From Chloroflexota bacterium (GTDB lineage: Bacteria; Chloroflexota; Anaerolineae; UBA2200; JACIWT01): a stretch of 64,000 nucleotides of DNA. Where the stretch lies: NCBI GenBank assembly GCA_014360825.1, contig JACIWT010000007.1, positions 62,001 through 126,000 on the forward strand, read 5' to 3'. The notes under the pieces were generated by a model. It was given only the letters and a program-made list of their open reading frames with translations, did not search any database and was not told the origin of the DNA. Position 1 is the first letter of the stretch, and each line of letters opens with the position of its first letter. This document shows, one piece after another, positions 44,120 to 54,712 of the stretch. The translations under genes were made by a program, and so were the position numbers.

Positions 44120-44794
44120 ATGGCCGATCGGGGGAATGGAGGAGACGTTAGCGAGACTGCAGTACCGAAAACTCCCGAGACGGGAGTTTCTGATGCAGAC
44201 GCTGAAGTTCAGGTGGATCTCAATGCGGCTCTCAAAGCGGCCAAGGAAAAAGCGGATGAATACTTGGACCAGTTACGTCGCACGGCCGCTGATTTCGCCA
44301 ATTATCGTAAGCGGGTCGAAAAAGAGCGTGAAGAAATCATCCGTTTTGGCAACGTTCTTCTGATGACCAAGTTGTTGCCAGTCCTGGACGATTTGGATCG
44401 CGCTTTTGCTACTTTGCCGTCGGATCTGCGCCGATTGACTTGGTTCGATGGCGTCGCCCTGATTGACCGCCGATTGCGGTTGATACTGGAACAAGAAGGT
44501 TTGCAGGCAATAGAGTGTTTGGGAAAGCAATTCGATCCTACGGAGCACGAAGCGGTTCTCTATGAGGAGACAACTGAAGTGCCCGATGGCCAGATATTGG
44601 CCGAACTGCAAAGAGGCTACAAAGCGGGCGATCGGGTGATTCGACCAGCATTGGTCAAGGTCGCGAAAGCACCTGCAGCGTCCCAAAGGGACTCTGCTGT
44701 TGCAGGGCCGGACGCCACCATCGCGGAGACTGAACCAGCGAAGGGCTCCAATGAAAGAAAAGCGGGAGGCCCTGCAGAAGATAATGAAAGTTAG
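44120..44794 (+). CDS. grpE: GrpE nucleotide exchange factor
   Basis: A 224-residue cochaperone of DnaK. A long coiled-coil spans about residues 33-90 (AALKAAKEKADEYLDQLRRTAADFANYRKRVEKERE is a part of it), followed by the beta-domain FDPTEHEAVLYEE, and VVRPALVKVAKA-like VIRPALVKVAKA. Both ends are low-complexity and longer than usual. AGGAGGG is ten bases before the ATG at 44120. It lies between hrcA and dnaK in the CIRCE operon. Confidence 0.92.
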   Translation: MADRGNGGDVSETAVPKTPETGVSDADAEVQVDLNAALKAAKEKADEYLDQLRRTAADFANYRKRVEKEREEIIRFGNVLLMTKLLPVLDDLDRAFATLPSDLRRLTWFDGVALIDRRLRLILEQEGLQAIECLGKQFDPTEHEAVLYEETTEVPDGQILAELQRGYKAGDRVIRPALVKVAKAPAASQRDSAVAGPDATIAETEPAKGSNERKAGGPAEDNES

Positions 44795-44828
44795 AACTGA
44801 TCTTCACAGGTAGGTAAAGGAGGGTAGT

Positions 44829-46724
44829 ATGGGTAAGATTATTGGTATAGATTTGGGCACCACCTTTTCCGTGATGGCTGTCATGGAGGGTGGTGAACCG
44901 GTTGTCATACCGAACTCGGAGGGTGGGCGCTTGACTCCCTCGGTCGTCGCCGTGAACTCGAAAACGGGCGAGCGATTGGTGGGACAAGTGGCGCGGCGTC
45001 AAGCTATTACCAACCCAGAGAACACCATTTTTTCTATCAAGCGTTTTATGGGACGTAAGTACGACGATCCCGAAGTACAGCGCGCCATCAAGCGATTGCC
45101 GTACAAGGTGACCGCTGCACCCAATGGCGACGTGCGCGTTTGGATGGGCGGCAGAGAGTATTCCCCACCTGAGATATCGGCTATGATCCTGCAAAAACTG
45201 AAGGCCGACGCCGAGGCCTATCTAGGCGAGCCCGTAACGCAGGCAGTTATCACGGTACCTGCCTACTTCAATGATAGCCAGCGTCAGGCTACCAAAGATG
45301 CCGGTAAGATCGCGGGGCTCGAAGTCCTACGCATCATTAATGAACCTACGGCATCGTCATTGGCCTACGGCCTTGACAAAAAGAAAGACGAGCAAATCGC
45401 CGTTTATGATCTAGGCGGTGGCACGTTTGATATATCCATTCTCGATATCGGCGAAGGCGTATTCGAAGTCAAATCAACGAATGGCGATACGTTCCTAGGA
45501 GGTGATGACTTCGACCAACGCATCATCGATTACGTTGCTGATGAGTTCAAGAAAGAACAGGGCATTGATCTGCGTCAGGATCGTATGGCCCTGCAACGAC
45601 TCAAAGAGGCGGCGGAGAAGGCGAAGATTGAACTCTCCACCATGATGGAGACTGAGATCAATCTGCCTTTCATCACCGCCGACGCCTCGGGCCCTAAGCA
45701 CCTGCAAATGAAACTCACGCGAGCCAAGTTAGAACAACTGGTAGATGACCTAATCCAGAGGACCATTGAGCCTGTTCGACTCGCGCTACAGGACGCCGGG
45801 TACAGTGTGGAGGACATTGATGAGGTCGTACTTGTCGGTGGTCAAACCCGGATGCCCAAGGTACAGGAAGTGGTACGCAACTTCTTCAAACGCGAGCCAC
45901 ACAAGGGTGTGAACCCGGACGAGGTGGTGGCGATTGGCGCAGCCATCCAAGCCGGTGTGCTGGGCGGCGAAGTCAAGGACATTCTCCTCCTAGACGTGAC
46001 ACCACTGACACTGGGTATCGAGACCTTGGGCGGTGTCGCCACACCGCTTATAGAGCGCAACACTACCATTCCAACTCGCAAGAGTCAGATTTTCTCGACG
46101 GCCGCCGATGGTCAGACCAGCGTGGAGATCCACGTGGTGCAGGGCGAGCGCCCGATGGCTGCCGACAACAAGACACTGGGGCGTTTTATCCTGGATGGCA
46201 TTCCTCCTGCTCCACGCGGCATCCCACAAATCGAAGTGACCTTTGACATAGACGCCGACGGCATCCTGCATGTCACCGCCCAGGACAAAGCCACCGGGCG
46301 CGCTCAAAACATCACCATCACCGCTTCCAGTGGCTTGTCCAAGGAAGAGGTAGAGCGCATGATCAAGGAAGCCGAGCAACACGCTGCACAGGACCGCAAG
46401 CGCAAGGAAGAGGCCGAGGCGCGAAATAATGCGGACGCGATGATCTATCAGGCCGAGAAAACGCTTCGTGAGCTAGGCGATAAGGTGCCCGGGAATTTGA
46501 AGAGCGAAGTCGAGGGGAAAGTAGCTGCCGTGCGTTCCGCGTTGCAGGGGCAGGATGTGGATCGCATCCGTTCCACCACCCGCGAACTCAGCGAAACCCT
46601 CCAGCGTGTGGGCGCTGTGATGTATCAACAGCCAGGCGGGGGTACTCCACCACCGGGTGGCACGGAGACCCGCGGCAAGCCCAGCGACGAGGGAACAGTG
46701 GAAGGCGAGTTCCGCGAAGTATAA
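44829..46724 (+). CDS. dnaK: Chaperone DnaK (Hsp70)
   Basis: A 631-residue Hsp70. It starts [20 protein letters not shown], and the nucleotide-binding domain shows [44 protein letters not shown] and [12 protein letters not shown]. The substrate-binding domain has [18 protein letters not shown] and [14 protein letters not shown]. The tail ends in a Gly/Pro-rich and acidic stretch (VEGEFREV) rather than the EEVD of eukaryotes. It folds proteins with GrpE and DnaJ in the cytoplasm. AAAGGAGGG precedes the ATG. Confidence 0.97.
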   Translation: MGKIIGIDLGTTFSVMAVMEGGEPVVIPNSEGGRLTPSVVAVNSKTGERLVGQVARRQAITNPENTIFSIKRFMGRKYDDPEVQRAIKRLPYKVTAAPNGDVRVWMGGREYSPPEISAMILQKLKADAEAYLGEPVTQAVITVPAYFNDSQRQATKDAGKIAGLEVLRIINEPTASSLAYGLDKKKDEQIAVYDLGGGTFDISILDIGEGVFEVKSTNGDTFLGGDDFDQRIIDYVADEFKKEQGIDLRQDRMALQRLKEAAEKAKIELSTMMETEINLPFITADASGPKHLQMKLTRAKLEQLVDDLIQRTIEPVRLALQDAGYSVEDIDEVVLVGGQTRMPKVQEVVRNFFKREPHKGVNPDEVVAIGAAIQAGVLGGEVKDILLLDVTPLTLGIETLGGVATPLIERNTTIPTRKSQIFSTAADGQTSVEIHVVQGERPMAADNKTLGRFILDGIPPAPRGIPQIEVTFDIDADGILHVTAQDKATGRAQNITITASSGLSKEEVERMIKEAEQHAAQDRKRKEEAEARNNADAMIYQAEKTLRELGDKVPGNLKSEVEGKVAAVRSALQGQDVDRIRSTTRELSETLQRVGAVMYQQPGGGTPPPGGTETRGKPSDEGTVEGEFREV

Positions 46725-46758
46725 ATGGCGATCAAGACCCTATAGTTAGAGCTCTTGT

Positions 46759-46790
46759 AGAGGGATAGGGAGAAAGTCCCCTATCCCTCT
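46759..46790 (+). terminator. Terminator after dnaK
   Basis: Perfect 12-bp stem AGAGGGATAGGG/CCCTATCCCTCT with an eight-base loop, then TTCCGCTTTG. It separates hrcA-grpE-dnaK from dnaJ. Confidence 0.7.
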
Positions 46791-46795
46791 TCCGC

Positions 46796-46824
46796 TTTGC
46801 AGCGGCCTACACTTGCGGTATACT
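46796..46824 (+). promoter_or_regulatory. Putative promoter of dnaJ
   Basis: TTTGCA, 17-base spacer, TATACT, just after the dnaK terminator. No CIRCE element is seen here, so dnaJ seems to be under separate control. Confidence 0.45.
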
Positions 46825-46865
46825 AAATATAAGATCGAAGACTGGTCGAGCAACAGGCTGTGAGA

Positions 46866-47978
46866 ATGAGCGGCAAACGCGATTATTACGAAGTTTTAGG
46901 GGTGGACCGCCGAGCCAGCACTGATGAGATCAAGCGAGCGTACCGCCGTCTGGCCCTGCAATACCATCCCGACAGAAACAAGAACCCCGAGGCAGAGGAA
47001 ATCTTTAAGGAGATAGCCGAGGCATACGAGGTGCTCAGCAATCCGGAGAAACGCGCTGTCTATGACCGCTACGGACATAGCGGCCCACTGGACGTATGGG
47101 GCGGCTTCGGCGACTTTCGGGACCCGTTCGAGATATTCGAAGAAATCTTTGGCTTTGGCACACGACCTCGGACTGGCCGCCGCGCTGTAGCCGGTGAAGA
47201 CCGCCGTTACAATCTGACTATTTCCTTCGAAGAGGCTGCCTTCGGAACGGAGAAAGAACTGGAGATCGAGCGCCTCGAACTTTGCGATGAGTGTGGCGGC
47301 AGCGGGGCGAAGCCGGGGACACACCCAATCCGCTGTCCCGACTGTAATGGTTCTGGCCAAACGCGCCGCGTACAGCAAACCATTCTGGGTTCTTTTGTCA
47401 GCGTGACCACTTGTTCTCGCTGTCAAGGGGAAGGCGAGGTCGTGAGTTCGCCCTGCGATAAATGTCATGGACAGCGGCGTGTGCGCGTTACCCGGCGTAT
47501 TAGCGTGAAGATTCCGGCTGGAGTGGAGGACGGGACTCGTGTCCGTCTTGCGGGCGAGGGTGATGCAGGTATGTGGGGTGGGCCAGCAGGAGATCTGTAC
47601 ATCTTCCTCCGGGTCAAACCTCACCGCTTCTTCCAACGGCAAAACAACGACATCCTTGTGGAACTGGTCATCAATGTGGCCCAGGCCGCTCTTGGTGATG
47701 AGGTGATGGTGCCGACGCTCGACGGGGACCAACCCCTGGTGATCCCAGCTGGCACCCAGAATGGCCAAGTCTTCCGACTGAAAGGTAAGGGCGTGCCCTA
47801 TCTCCGCCGGAGTGGGCGTGGTGACCAGTTGGTAAGCATACGAGTGGCTACTCCCACTAACTTGACTGATGAGCAGAAGAGGCTTTTCCGAGAACTTTCC
47901 AAAACGCTTGGGCGCGAGGTGATCCCTCAGGAGCCAAAAGGCTTCTTCGAGAGGGTGCGCGATGCCTTTGGAGTGTGA
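46866..47978 (+). CDS. dnaJ: Chaperone DnaJ (Hsp40)
   Basis: A 370-residue type I Hsp40. The J domain (residues 5-70) has the essential HPD in YHPDRNKN. A short Gly/Phe region follows, then the zinc-finger region with four CxxCxGxG-type repeats ([32 protein letters not shown]), and the C-terminal substrate-binding domain. It delivers substrates to DnaK. ATG 46866 is chosen over the GTG at 46860. It overlaps by 17 bases the start of prmA. Confidence 0.95.
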   Translation: MSGKRDYYEVLGVDRRASTDEIKRAYRRLALQYHPDRNKNPEAEEIFKEIAEAYEVLSNPEKRAVYDRYGHSGPLDVWGGFGDFRDPFEIFEEIFGFGTRPRTGRRAVAGEDRRYNLTISFEEAAFGTEKELEIERLELCDECGGSGAKPGTHPIRCPDCNGSGQTRRVQQTILGSFVSVTTCSRCQGEGEVVSSPCDKCHGQRRVRVTRRISVKIPAGVEDGTRVRLAGEGDAGMWGGPAGDLYIFLRVKPHRFFQRQNNDILVELVINVAQAALGDEVMVPTLDGDQPLVIPAGTQNGQVFRLKGKGVPYLRRSGRGDQLVSIRVATPTNLTDEQKRLFRELSKTLGREVIPQEPKGFFERVRDAFGV

Positions 47979-48900
47979 TCTTTCCGAGTGGCTTGAGATC
48001 AGCGTGTCGGTTGACGGTGAAGCAGCAGAGGCTGTCTCACAGGTATTCAACCGCTATGGAGTCGGTGGCGCAGTACTAGAGTTGCGTGTGCTGGATGCGC
48101 CCGACGACACTTATTACAGCGTTGCGCCGAAGGGCTCAGTCAAAACATACATACCAGTCGAGGATGAGGACACTCGGCAAAAGATAGAGCGGGCGCTCTG
48201 GCTCTTGGGACGCCTTTATCCCCTGCCTGAGCCGCAATTCAAAGTCCTGGCAGCCAGAGATTGGGCAGAGGCTTGGCGGCAGAATTTTGGCCTCCAACGT
48301 GTGGGGTGCTCATTTGTTATCAAACCGCCCTGGGAGGCTTACACGCCAGCACCAGGTGAACGCATTATTGAACTGGAACCGGGAATGGCCTTTGGCACAG
48401 GCTTGCATCCCTCCACACGCCTTTGCCTGATGGCTCTCGAAGATTACCTATCGCCCGGTGATAGCGCGCTCGACCTGGGCACAGGTTCTGGTATTTTGGC
48501 AATCGCTGCGGCACGGCTTGGGGCAAATTCGGTCCTGGCGCTGGATATTGACCCTGTGGCCGTGAATGAGGCTCGTAGTAATATTGAACGTAACGGCGTT
48601 AGTCAGCAAGTGAGGCTTTATGTGGGCTCATTAATTCCGCCCGCGAACGCAAAACCTGGCTTTTATGTACCGCAAGGCCAACGCTTCGACTGCGTGGTTG
48701 TGAACATCCTTGCGGAGATTATCGCCTCGTTGGCTCCTCGCTTGACTGGCTCTCTGAAGCCTACTGGGCGGATCATCGCTTCCGGCATCATTGAGGAGCG
48801 GCTTGACATTGTACTTGACGCCTTTGCAAAATTCGGACTGGCCATTCGAGAGGAGAAACGCGAGCAGGATTGGGTGGCCTTGATCGCCACTCTGCGGTGA
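47962..48900 (+). CDS. prmA: Ribosomal protein L11 methyltransferase
   Basis: A 312-residue SAM methyltransferase that methylates L11. The N-terminal domain (1-95) recognises L11. The catalytic domain shows [20 protein letters not shown] (near 140), SAM site [27 protein letters not shown] and [14 protein letters not shown] (family motif NILA). It overlaps dnaJ and is followed after nine bases by rsmE, a common bacterial order (dnaJ-prmA-rsmE). Confidence 0.93.
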   Translation: MPLECDLSEWLEISVSVDGEAAEAVSQVFNRYGVGGAVLELRVLDAPDDTYYSVAPKGSVKTYIPVEDEDTRQKIERALWLLGRLYPLPEPQFKVLAARDWAEAWRQNFGLQRVGCSFVIKPPWEAYTPAPGERIIELEPGMAFGTGLHPSTRLCLMALEDYLSPGDSALDLGTGSGILAIAAARLGANSVLALDIDPVAVNEARSNIERNGVSQQVRLYVGSLIPPANAKPGFYVPQGQRFDCVVVNILAEIIASLAPRLTGSLKPTGRIIASGIIEERLDIVLDAFAKFGLAIREEKREQDWVALIATLR

Positions 48901-48909
48901 GAGAAGAGA

Positions 48910-49668
48910 TTGACCGTGCACCGTTTTTTTGTTCCTCCAGAAAGCCTGCGTGGCGGAAAAGCAGAGATCACCGGACCGCAAGTCCACCAGATACGCAGTG
49001 TACTGCGCATGGGTCCGGGCGATCAATTCACGGTGCTCGATGATTCTGGCTGGGAATACCAGGTCGAGATCGAGGGTGTAGATCGAGAGCGTCTTGAGGC
49101 CCGTATCCTGAACAAGAAACTGGCCACTTCTGAGCCACGCACGAAGATCACCCTCTATCAAGCAGTGCTGAGGGCGCAGAATTTCGAGTGGGTGTTGCAG
49201 AAAGGTACAGAGCTCGGCGTGGTGGAGTTTGTACCCATTATCACGGAGCGTTGCGTGATCTCCGCATTGGATGACGTGAGCGAGTCCAAACTACAACGGT
49301 GGCGGCGCATTATCCAAGAGGCTGCCGAACAATCGGGCCGAGGACGTCTGCCCAGGCTGCGGCCCGTGCTCCTTTTTCCCCAAGGGTGTGAACGGGCGCG
49401 TCACTCAGATTTGGCACTGATTCCATGGGAAGAGGAGCACAGAACCACATTGCATTCAGTTCTCTCTTCGTACTCCGCCAATTGGCGACCTTTTTCGGTG
49501 AGCGTTTTCGTCGGTCCTGAAGGTGGTTTTACCAGAAAAGAGATGGATCATGCCCGGCGTTATGGCATCATCCCGGTGACTATGGGCCCACGTGTGTTGC
49601 GGGCCGAGACGGCGGCGATGGCCATGACTGCGGCACTCTTCTACGAGTTCGGCGATTGGGGATGGTAG
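48910..49668 (+). CDS. rsmE: 16S rRNA m3U1498 methyltransferase RsmE
   Basis: A 252-residue SPOUT-type methyltransferase. The start (RFFVPPESL) is a PUA-like domain; HQIRSVLRMGPGDQF follows, and the knot domain shows QKGTELGVVEFVPIITERCV, QEAAEQSGRGRLP and FVGPEGGFTRKEMDHARRYG with LGPRVLRAETAAMA-like MGPRVLRAETAAMA. It methylates U1498 of 16S rRNA. The TTG at 48910 is the likely start (GTG 48916 possible), after GAGAAGAGA. It overlaps the DinG-type gene by seven bases. Confidence 0.93.
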   Translation: MTVHRFFVPPESLRGGKAEITGPQVHQIRSVLRMGPGDQFTVLDDSGWEYQVEIEGVDRERLEARILNKKLATSEPRTKITLYQAVLRAQNFEWVLQKGTELGVVEFVPIITERCVISALDDVSESKLQRWRRIIQEAAEQSGRGRLPRLRPVLLFPQGCERARHSDLALIPWEEEHRTTLHSVLSSYSANWRPFSVSVFVGPEGGFTRKEMDHARRYGIIPVTMGPRVLRAETAAMAMTAALFYEFGDWGW

Positions 49669-52559
49669 GCGTGGACAGGATTTATGTGGCGTTTGACATT
49701 GAGACGACCGGGCTCGATCCTGACCGCGACGCCATTATCGAAATCGGTGCAGTCCGCTTTAAAGACCACACTCCTCTTGCTACTTGGGAAAGCCTTGTCA
49801 ATCCGCAGCGCCCTATCCCTTATAAGATCACCTTATTGACTGGCATCACTCAGGAAGATGCGAACTCCGCGCCTTCTTTGACTGCGCTACTGAGTCCCCT
49901 GTGCGATTTCGTCCGTGATTACCCGGTGGTAGGTCACAACATTGGCTTTGACCTGTCCTTTCTGCGCAGGCACGGAGTCCTGACGCATAACTTGGCACTG
50001 GATACGTTTGAATTGGCGAGCATCCTCGTTCCCAAGGCATCGCGCTACAACCTCGATGTGCTTGCCTCAAAATTGGGTATCACTCTCCCCGTCCGGCATC
50101 GCGCCTTGGCTGATGCATTGGCAGCGAAGGATCTTTTTCTGGCTTTGCGCGACCTGGCGATGGAAATGGATTTCGATGCTCTGCAAGAGATCAATCGAAT
50201 AGGCGTTCGTGCCGATTGGCCGCTGCGATTCTTTTTCAGTGATATTGCTCGTGAACGCGCGCGAGGAGCCTTCTCCGGAGCCAGTATCCGTCGCCAATTG
50301 GTGGCCAAAGGCGAACTCGATGATGCGGCGATGGGTCTGGTTCTTGGTGATAGGATCCGCGAGCGGCCACTGGAACCACGAGTGCCCCCGGAGCCTGTGG
50401 ATGTGGAAGCGTTAGCGTCTATGCTGTCGCCGGGTGGCCTCATGGAGCGCGAATTCCCAGGCTACGAGCACCGTGAACAACAGGTGGAAATGCTGCGCCT
50501 CGTCGGGAGGGCATTCAATGAAGGCCAGCAACTTTTGGTCGAAGCGGGCACTGGCACAGGTAAATCAATCGCCTATCTAATTCCAGCCATTTACTTTGCC
50601 GTGCAGAATAACGAGCATGTGGTTATCTCCACGAATACCATCAATCTCCAAGATCAACTCTACAACAAGGATATCCCTGATCTCCAGCGCATCCTACCGT
50701 TAGATTTCAGAGCAACCCTGCTCAAAGGCCGCGGTAATTATCTTTGTCTGCGTCGTTTCGCCCTCTTTCGACGCCAGGCTACTCTCTCGCCGACCGAGAT
50801 CCAAGTACTAGCCAAGGTGCTGGCTTGGCTGCCCACCACAGATACGGGGGATCGCGCTGAACTGATGCTTGTCAAAGATGAGCCTGTCGTGTGGAACCAG
50901 TTGCAGGCTGAGGCAGACCTTTGTCTAGGCGACCACTGTCCTCATCGCATCGAAGGGCGGTGCTTCTTCGCTCGCGCCCGCCGCCGTGCGGAGGCAGCGC
51001 ATCTCATTATTGTCAACCACGCCCTCTTACTTTCGGATATGGTGACCGAAAACCGGGTGCTACCCGAATATCGCTACCTGATCGTGGATGAGGCCCATCA
51101 TCTGGAGGACCAGGCCACAGAGCAACTCAGTTTTTCGGTAGACGAAGTTGGTCTGCGCGCCCTCCTGAGCGCCCTGAGTTCCGATGCTGGGCGGCACGGT
51201 TTTTTCGCGGAGATACCGGTGCATTTCCGGGCCAGTTCTGTCGAACCCGCGGTCCAACGTCAATTGGGTTCTCTTCTGGACCAGATGCGAGGTGAAGTGG
51301 ATCGTGCCAGTACAGCCTTGACTGAACTTTTCGAGCACTTAGGTCTTTTCTTGGATGAGCAGACCGAGAAGAGCGAGGGCGAGACCTACGATCGCCAAAT
51401 CCGTCTGAACAGTGCCATTCGCATCCAACCCGACTGGTCAGATGTAGAGATGCTATGGGGTAACTTGGATGTGCCACTTTCCAGACTAGAGCGAGGATTG
51501 AGCAACCTTTATGAGGGTTTCACCAGCCTGGCGGATGCAGATATACTGGATTATGATGTGCTCTTGCAGGACACCCTTTCTTACCTCCGGCGGATCACTG
51601 AGATCCGTGAATCCATGAACGCTATCCTGGCTGAGCCGGATGAGCAGGGTATTTATTGGGCCTCAATCTCGACCACGGATAATTCGATCACCCTCCACGC
51701 TGCACCGTTACATGTGGGCGAAGTATTGCGCAAGAACCTTTTTGATAAACGGCGCTGTGTGATACTCACCTCGGCTACGCTGCGCACCGGCGAAGATTTC
51801 CGCTATCTACGGGAACGTCTGTCCTTGCAGGAAGCAGAAGAGGCGGCAGTGGGCTCGCCCTTTGATTATCTTTCCTCAACTCTGCTTTATTTACCTACTG
51901 ACATTCCCGAACCAGGCCAGCAGTATTACCAGAAAAAAGTCGAACAAACATTGATCGAACTCTGCCGCGCCATAGGCGGACGCACGTTGGTACTGTTCAC
52001 TTCCTATGGGCAATTGAACGAGTGTTATCGGGCCATCAGCCGTCCTCTGGAGGAAGCGGGCATCGTAGTGTATGCTCAGGGCATTGATGGGTCACGCCGG
52101 CAATTACTCGATAATTTCAAATCCACGCCAAAGGCTGTGCTCTTGGGCACGCGTAGTTTCTGGGAGGGCATTGATGTAGTAGGTGAGGCCTTGAGTTGCC
52201 TGGTTATCGTGCGACTACCGTTCTCTGTGCCCACAGACCCCATTTTCGCTGCCCGCAGCGAAGGTTTCGAGGACCCATTTAGAGAATATTCCGTGCCCGA
52301 AACTGTTCTGCGTTTTCGACAAGGTTTCGGCCGGCTGATCCGCAGCCGCACCGACCGTGGCGTAGTGGTAGTGCTGGACAAGCGCTTGCAGAGTAAATCC
52401 TACGGCCCGACATTCCTCAAATCGCTCCCCGAATGCACCTTGCGTCGCGGGACGTTAGCCGAACTGCCGTCACTGGCGGCAGAGTGGATCAATAATCGCG
52501 ACTTGGTGCTCCCTTCAGAAAAAATCTTCGCTGAAGAAGATGATCGGTGGATGTATTGA
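49662..52559 (+). CDS. dinG: DinG-type helicase with N-terminal DEDDh exonuclease domain
   Basis: A 965-residue protein. Residues 1-170 are a DNA polymerase III epsilon-like 3'-5' exonuclease (FDIETTGLDPDRDAIIEIGA, GHNIGFDLSFL, HRALADALAAKDLF). The helicase part begins near 260: Walker A EAGTGTGKSIAYL, iron-sulfur cysteines (CLGDHCPHRIEGRC), DEAHH Walker B, and the C-terminal motifs LFTSYGQLNE, GTRSFWEGIDV and QGFGRLIRSRTDRG. This architecture is the Gram-positive DinG type, an XPD-like DNA helicase or exonuclease in repair. It follows rsmE with an overlap; start ATG 49662. Confidence 0.9.
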   Translation: MVGVDRIYVAFDIETTGLDPDRDAIIEIGAVRFKDHTPLATWESLVNPQRPIPYKITLLTGITQEDANSAPSLTALLSPLCDFVRDYPVVGHNIGFDLSFLRRHGVLTHNLALDTFELASILVPKASRYNLDVLASKLGITLPVRHRALADALAAKDLFLALRDLAMEMDFDALQEINRIGVRADWPLRFFFSDIARERARGAFSGASIRRQLVAKGELDDAAMGLVLGDRIRERPLEPRVPPEPVDVEALASMLSPGGLMEREFPGYEHREQQVEMLRLVGRAFNEGQQLLVEAGTGTGKSIAYLIPAIYFAVQNNEHVVISTNTINLQDQLYNKDIPDLQRILPLDFRATLLKGRGNYLCLRRFALFRRQATLSPTEIQVLAKVLAWLPTTDTGDRAELMLVKDEPVVWNQLQAEADLCLGDHCPHRIEGRCFFARARRRAEAAHLIIVNHALLLSDMVTENRVLPEYRYLIVDEAHHLEDQATEQLSFSVDEVGLRALLSALSSDAGRHGFFAEIPVHFRASSVEPAVQRQLGSLLDQMRGEVDRASTALTELFEHLGLFLDEQTEKSEGETYDRQIRLNSAIRIQPDWSDVEMLWGNLDVPLSRLERGLSNLYEGFTSLADADILDYDVLLQDTLSYLRRITEIRESMNAILAEPDEQGIYWASISTTDNSITLHAAPLHVGEVLRKNLFDKRRCVILTSATLRTGEDFRYLRERLSLQEAEEAAVGSPFDYLSSTLLYLPTDIPEPGQQYYQKKVEQTLIELCRAIGGRTLVLFTSYGQLNECYRAISRPLEEAGIVVYAQGIDGSRRQLLDNFKSTPKAVLLGTRSFWEGIDVVGEALSCLVIVRLPFSVPTDPIFAARSEGFEDPFREYSVPETVLRFRQGFGRLIRSRTDRGVVVVLDKRLQSKSYGPTFLKSLPECTLRRGTLAELPSLAAEWINNRDLVLPSEKIFAEEDDRWMY

Positions 52560-53282
52560 ATGGAGTCACCTTTTGCCAATGTGCCAGGGTTGTTGCGGTA
52601 TGTGGGTTTGCTCCTCAGCGGAGTGTGTCACCAGATTCCCGAGCGCACATACTTCATCGGCACTCAGCAGTTGCCTCTCTGTGCTCGCTGCACTGGGACT
52701 TATCTCAGTGCGCTTTGGACGCTTGGTGTAATGGCGGTATTAGGCCGTGCACGAGCCGCCCGGCTACCACCAGCCCGCGTTTTGGTAGCGCTCATTCTCT
52801 TTTTTCTGGTCTGGGGAATTGACGGTTTCAATTCGTATTTGAGTGCCATTGAAGGGCTGCCCCATTTCTGCACGCCGCATAACATTTTTCGCTTGGCAAC
52901 AGGGATGCTAAATGGCCTCGCGCTGATGCTGATCCTTCTGCCCGTGTTTAATTTTGTTATCTGGCAGAATAGTCTTGATCGCCCAGTTGTAGATGGGTTT
53001 GGGGAATTGGTCGGTCTTATTATAGTTGTTGCGGTCGCCAATTCAGTAGTTATCTGGGCTCCGCCTGCCTTCTTCTATCCCTTGGCATTGCTGGAGGCCG
53101 TCTCGGTGCTCGTCCTGCTGGGCATGGTAAACAGCGTCCTCTTTGTCATTCTGCGGCGGCTGGAGAACACTATCTCGGGCTGGAGAGAGTTAGCCGTGCC
53201 CCTGGCTTTGGGGCTAATGGCTGCAGTGGTGGAATTGTGTGCTATTGCAGCGTTGCGGGCATGGCTGGCCAGCCTGTTGTGA
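52560..53282 (+). CDS. DUF2085 membrane protein
   Basis: A 240-residue integral membrane protein with about six hydrophobic helices. The N-terminal part holds the conserved DUF2085 stretch CHQIPERTYFIG...QLPLCARCTGTYL (residues 22-48), with three Cys and one His that could bind a metal or heme. Function unknown in the family. The ATG follows the stop of the helicase gene directly (TGAATG), so it is translationally coupled. The next gene is 176 bases away with its own promoter. Confidence 0.8.
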   Translation: MESPFANVPGLLRYVGLLLSGVCHQIPERTYFIGTQQLPLCARCTGTYLSALWTLGVMAVLGRARAARLPPARVLVALILFFLVWGIDGFNSYLSAIEGLPHFCTPHNIFRLATGMLNGLALMLILLPVFNFVIWQNSLDRPVVDGFGELVGLIIVVAVANSVVIWAPPAFFYPLALLEAVSVLVLLGMVNSVLFVILRRLENTISGWRELAVPLALGLMAAVVELCAIAALRAWLASLL

Positions 53283-53320
53283 CCCGGTCTCGGATACCCA
53301 GGCTCTCCATTTCACATCCT

Positions 53321-53349
53321 TTGCTACCAAACCGAAAATACGGTATAAT
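53321..53349 (+). promoter_or_regulatory. Promoter of the DUF4013 gene
   Basis: TTGCTA, 17-base spacer, TATAAT, about 110 bases before the AAGGAGG ribosome site at 53447-53453. Confidence 0.6.
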
Positions 53350-53458
53350 TTCAGTGGAAACTAGCGGTAGTTTGGAGAAGTTCTTGGGAAGGGGGTGGGT
53401 ATCCGGACAGAAGTTCGTTTGGCATTGAAAGACAGAGATTCCGATTAAGGAGGCTAAA

Positions 53459-54099
53459 ATGGACTACGGCAAATCGTTTACCTTTTTTACCGAAGATGAG
53501 CAGTGGTTAACCAAAATTTGGTCGGTGGTATCCTGACCATCATTCCCATCGTCAATTTTGTGGTGATCGGCTATGTGCTCCAACTGCTCAAGAACGTGCG
53601 CGATGGAGTGGAGCGCCCCATGCCCAATTGGGATAACTTCGGCGACTACTTTATGAAGGGCCTGATGGTGGTCATCGCTGTTATCATCTATGCAATCCCC
53701 ATCATTCTTCTATCTTGCGTAAGTGGGGCTTTCAGTGCTGCCCTCGGAGGCCGTGGCCAAGAAGGGGTTCGTGGCCTGGCTGCTCTGTTTACTTCCGCAG
53801 TGGGTTGTCTATCCAGTCTGTGGGGGCTCCTTCTGGCGGTTGTTTTGCCCGCTGCTGTGGTGAAATACGCTGAGGCCGACGAGTTGAGCGCGTTCTTCCG
53901 CTTCGGCGATATCTTCTCTTTTATCACCAAAGACCTGGGCACGTACATCATCGTCATCATCCTGAGTTATCTTGCCCATTTCGTCGCTGGCTTTGGCGTT
54001 ATCCTCTGCTTCGTTGGTGTTATTTTCACCGCTTTCTGGGCGTCATTGGTGCAGGGACATCTCTTGGGGCAACTGGCTCGCCAACACAAAATGGTATGA
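53459..54099 (+). pseudogene. DUF4013 membrane protein, frameshifted near its N-terminus
   Basis: Two frames together give a typical DUF4013 protein of about 213 residues. Frame one (ATG 53459, AAGGAGG at spacing five) reads MDYGKSFTFFTEDEQWLTKI and then stops; the next frame continues with LVGGILTIIPIVNFVVIGY and several membrane helices to 54099. One T seems to be missing in the AAAATTT run at about 53513-53519. The rest of the frame is intact to the stop, and the strong ribosome site remains, so a sequencing error or a very recent mutation is likely. Function of DUF4013 is unknown. Confidence 0.75.
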
Positions 54100-54123
54100 T
54101 GTAGTAGAAAGCGAGGTTCCTTT

Positions 54124-54150
54124 CAGGCGAGGAATGTGCATCCTCGCCTG
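54124..54150 (+). terminator. Terminator after the DUF4013 gene
   Basis: Perfect 10-bp stem CAGGCGAGGA/TCCTCGCCTG with a seven-base loop, then AACTTTGTATT. Confidence 0.65.
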
Positions 54151-54181
54151 AACTTTGTATTATTAGAAGGGGGGTGTGGAC

Positions 54182-54694
54182 ATGGAACAACAACTGAAGA
54201 TGGTTGCACAACTCATGGTCATTGCTGCCCGGACTGCCCCTAAGTCAGCTGGTCAGGACTTTGTGGTGACTAAGATCATAGAGGGAGAGGCCTGCCAAGA
54301 ACTTGGCGAGGCGATGATCCGATTCGGGGAACGAACGGGCAAGCGCAATTTTGACCGAGATGGGAACAACGTGAAGAATTCACCCGTTGTGGTCCTCATC
54401 GGGATCAAAGATGCCAAGGCCATGGGGCTCAATTGCAGTGCCTGCGGTGCCGAGAAATGCATCAAGCCCAACACTTTTGAGGGCGAGTTTCAGGGACCGC
54501 AATGCGCTTTCCGCCTGTTAGATATGGGCATTGCTCTGGGTTCGGCAGTGAAAACCGCCTCACTACTCAATGTGGACAATCGCATCATGTACCGCGCCGG
54601 GGTAGTGGCTCGCGAGATGGGCCTGATTGACGCTGACTACGTGATGGGTATCCCGCTCTCAGCGACGGGTAAGAGCATCTATTTCGACCGTTAG
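54182..54694 (+). CDS. DUF2148 ferredoxin-like protein
   Basis: A 170-residue protein of the DUF2148 family, described as having a ferredoxin domain. Cysteines that may bind an iron-sulfur cluster are in CSACGAEKC (about residues 82-90) and PQCAFRLLDMGIALGSA near 105; an N-terminal Cys (EACQEL) is near 37. The end (DADYVMGIPLSATGKSIYFDR, in part) is family-typical. Function unknown. GTG 54176 would add two residues; ATG 54182 is chosen. It lies 115 bases upstream of HMG-CoA reductase, in the same direction. Confidence 0.78.
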   Translation: MEQQLKMVAQLMVIAARTAPKSAGQDFVVTKIIEGEACQELGEAMIRFGERTGKRNFDRDGNNVKNSPVVVLIGIKDAKAMGLNCSACGAEKCIKPNTFEGEFQGPQCAFRLLDMGIALGSAVKTASLLNVDNRIMYRAGVVAREMGLIDADYVMGIPLSATGKSIYFDR

Positions 54695-54712
54695 ACGCAA
54701 AGTTGATAGTTT

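Noticed and set aside
46896-48050. 384-codon open frame antisense to dnaJ and the prmA start
   Set aside because: Opposite two well-supported genes, with no domain or ribosome site.
53503-53525. Programmed -1 frameshift in the DUF4013 gene
   Set aside because: The run AAAATTT is not in the proper frame for a slippery heptamer, so a simple indel is more likely.
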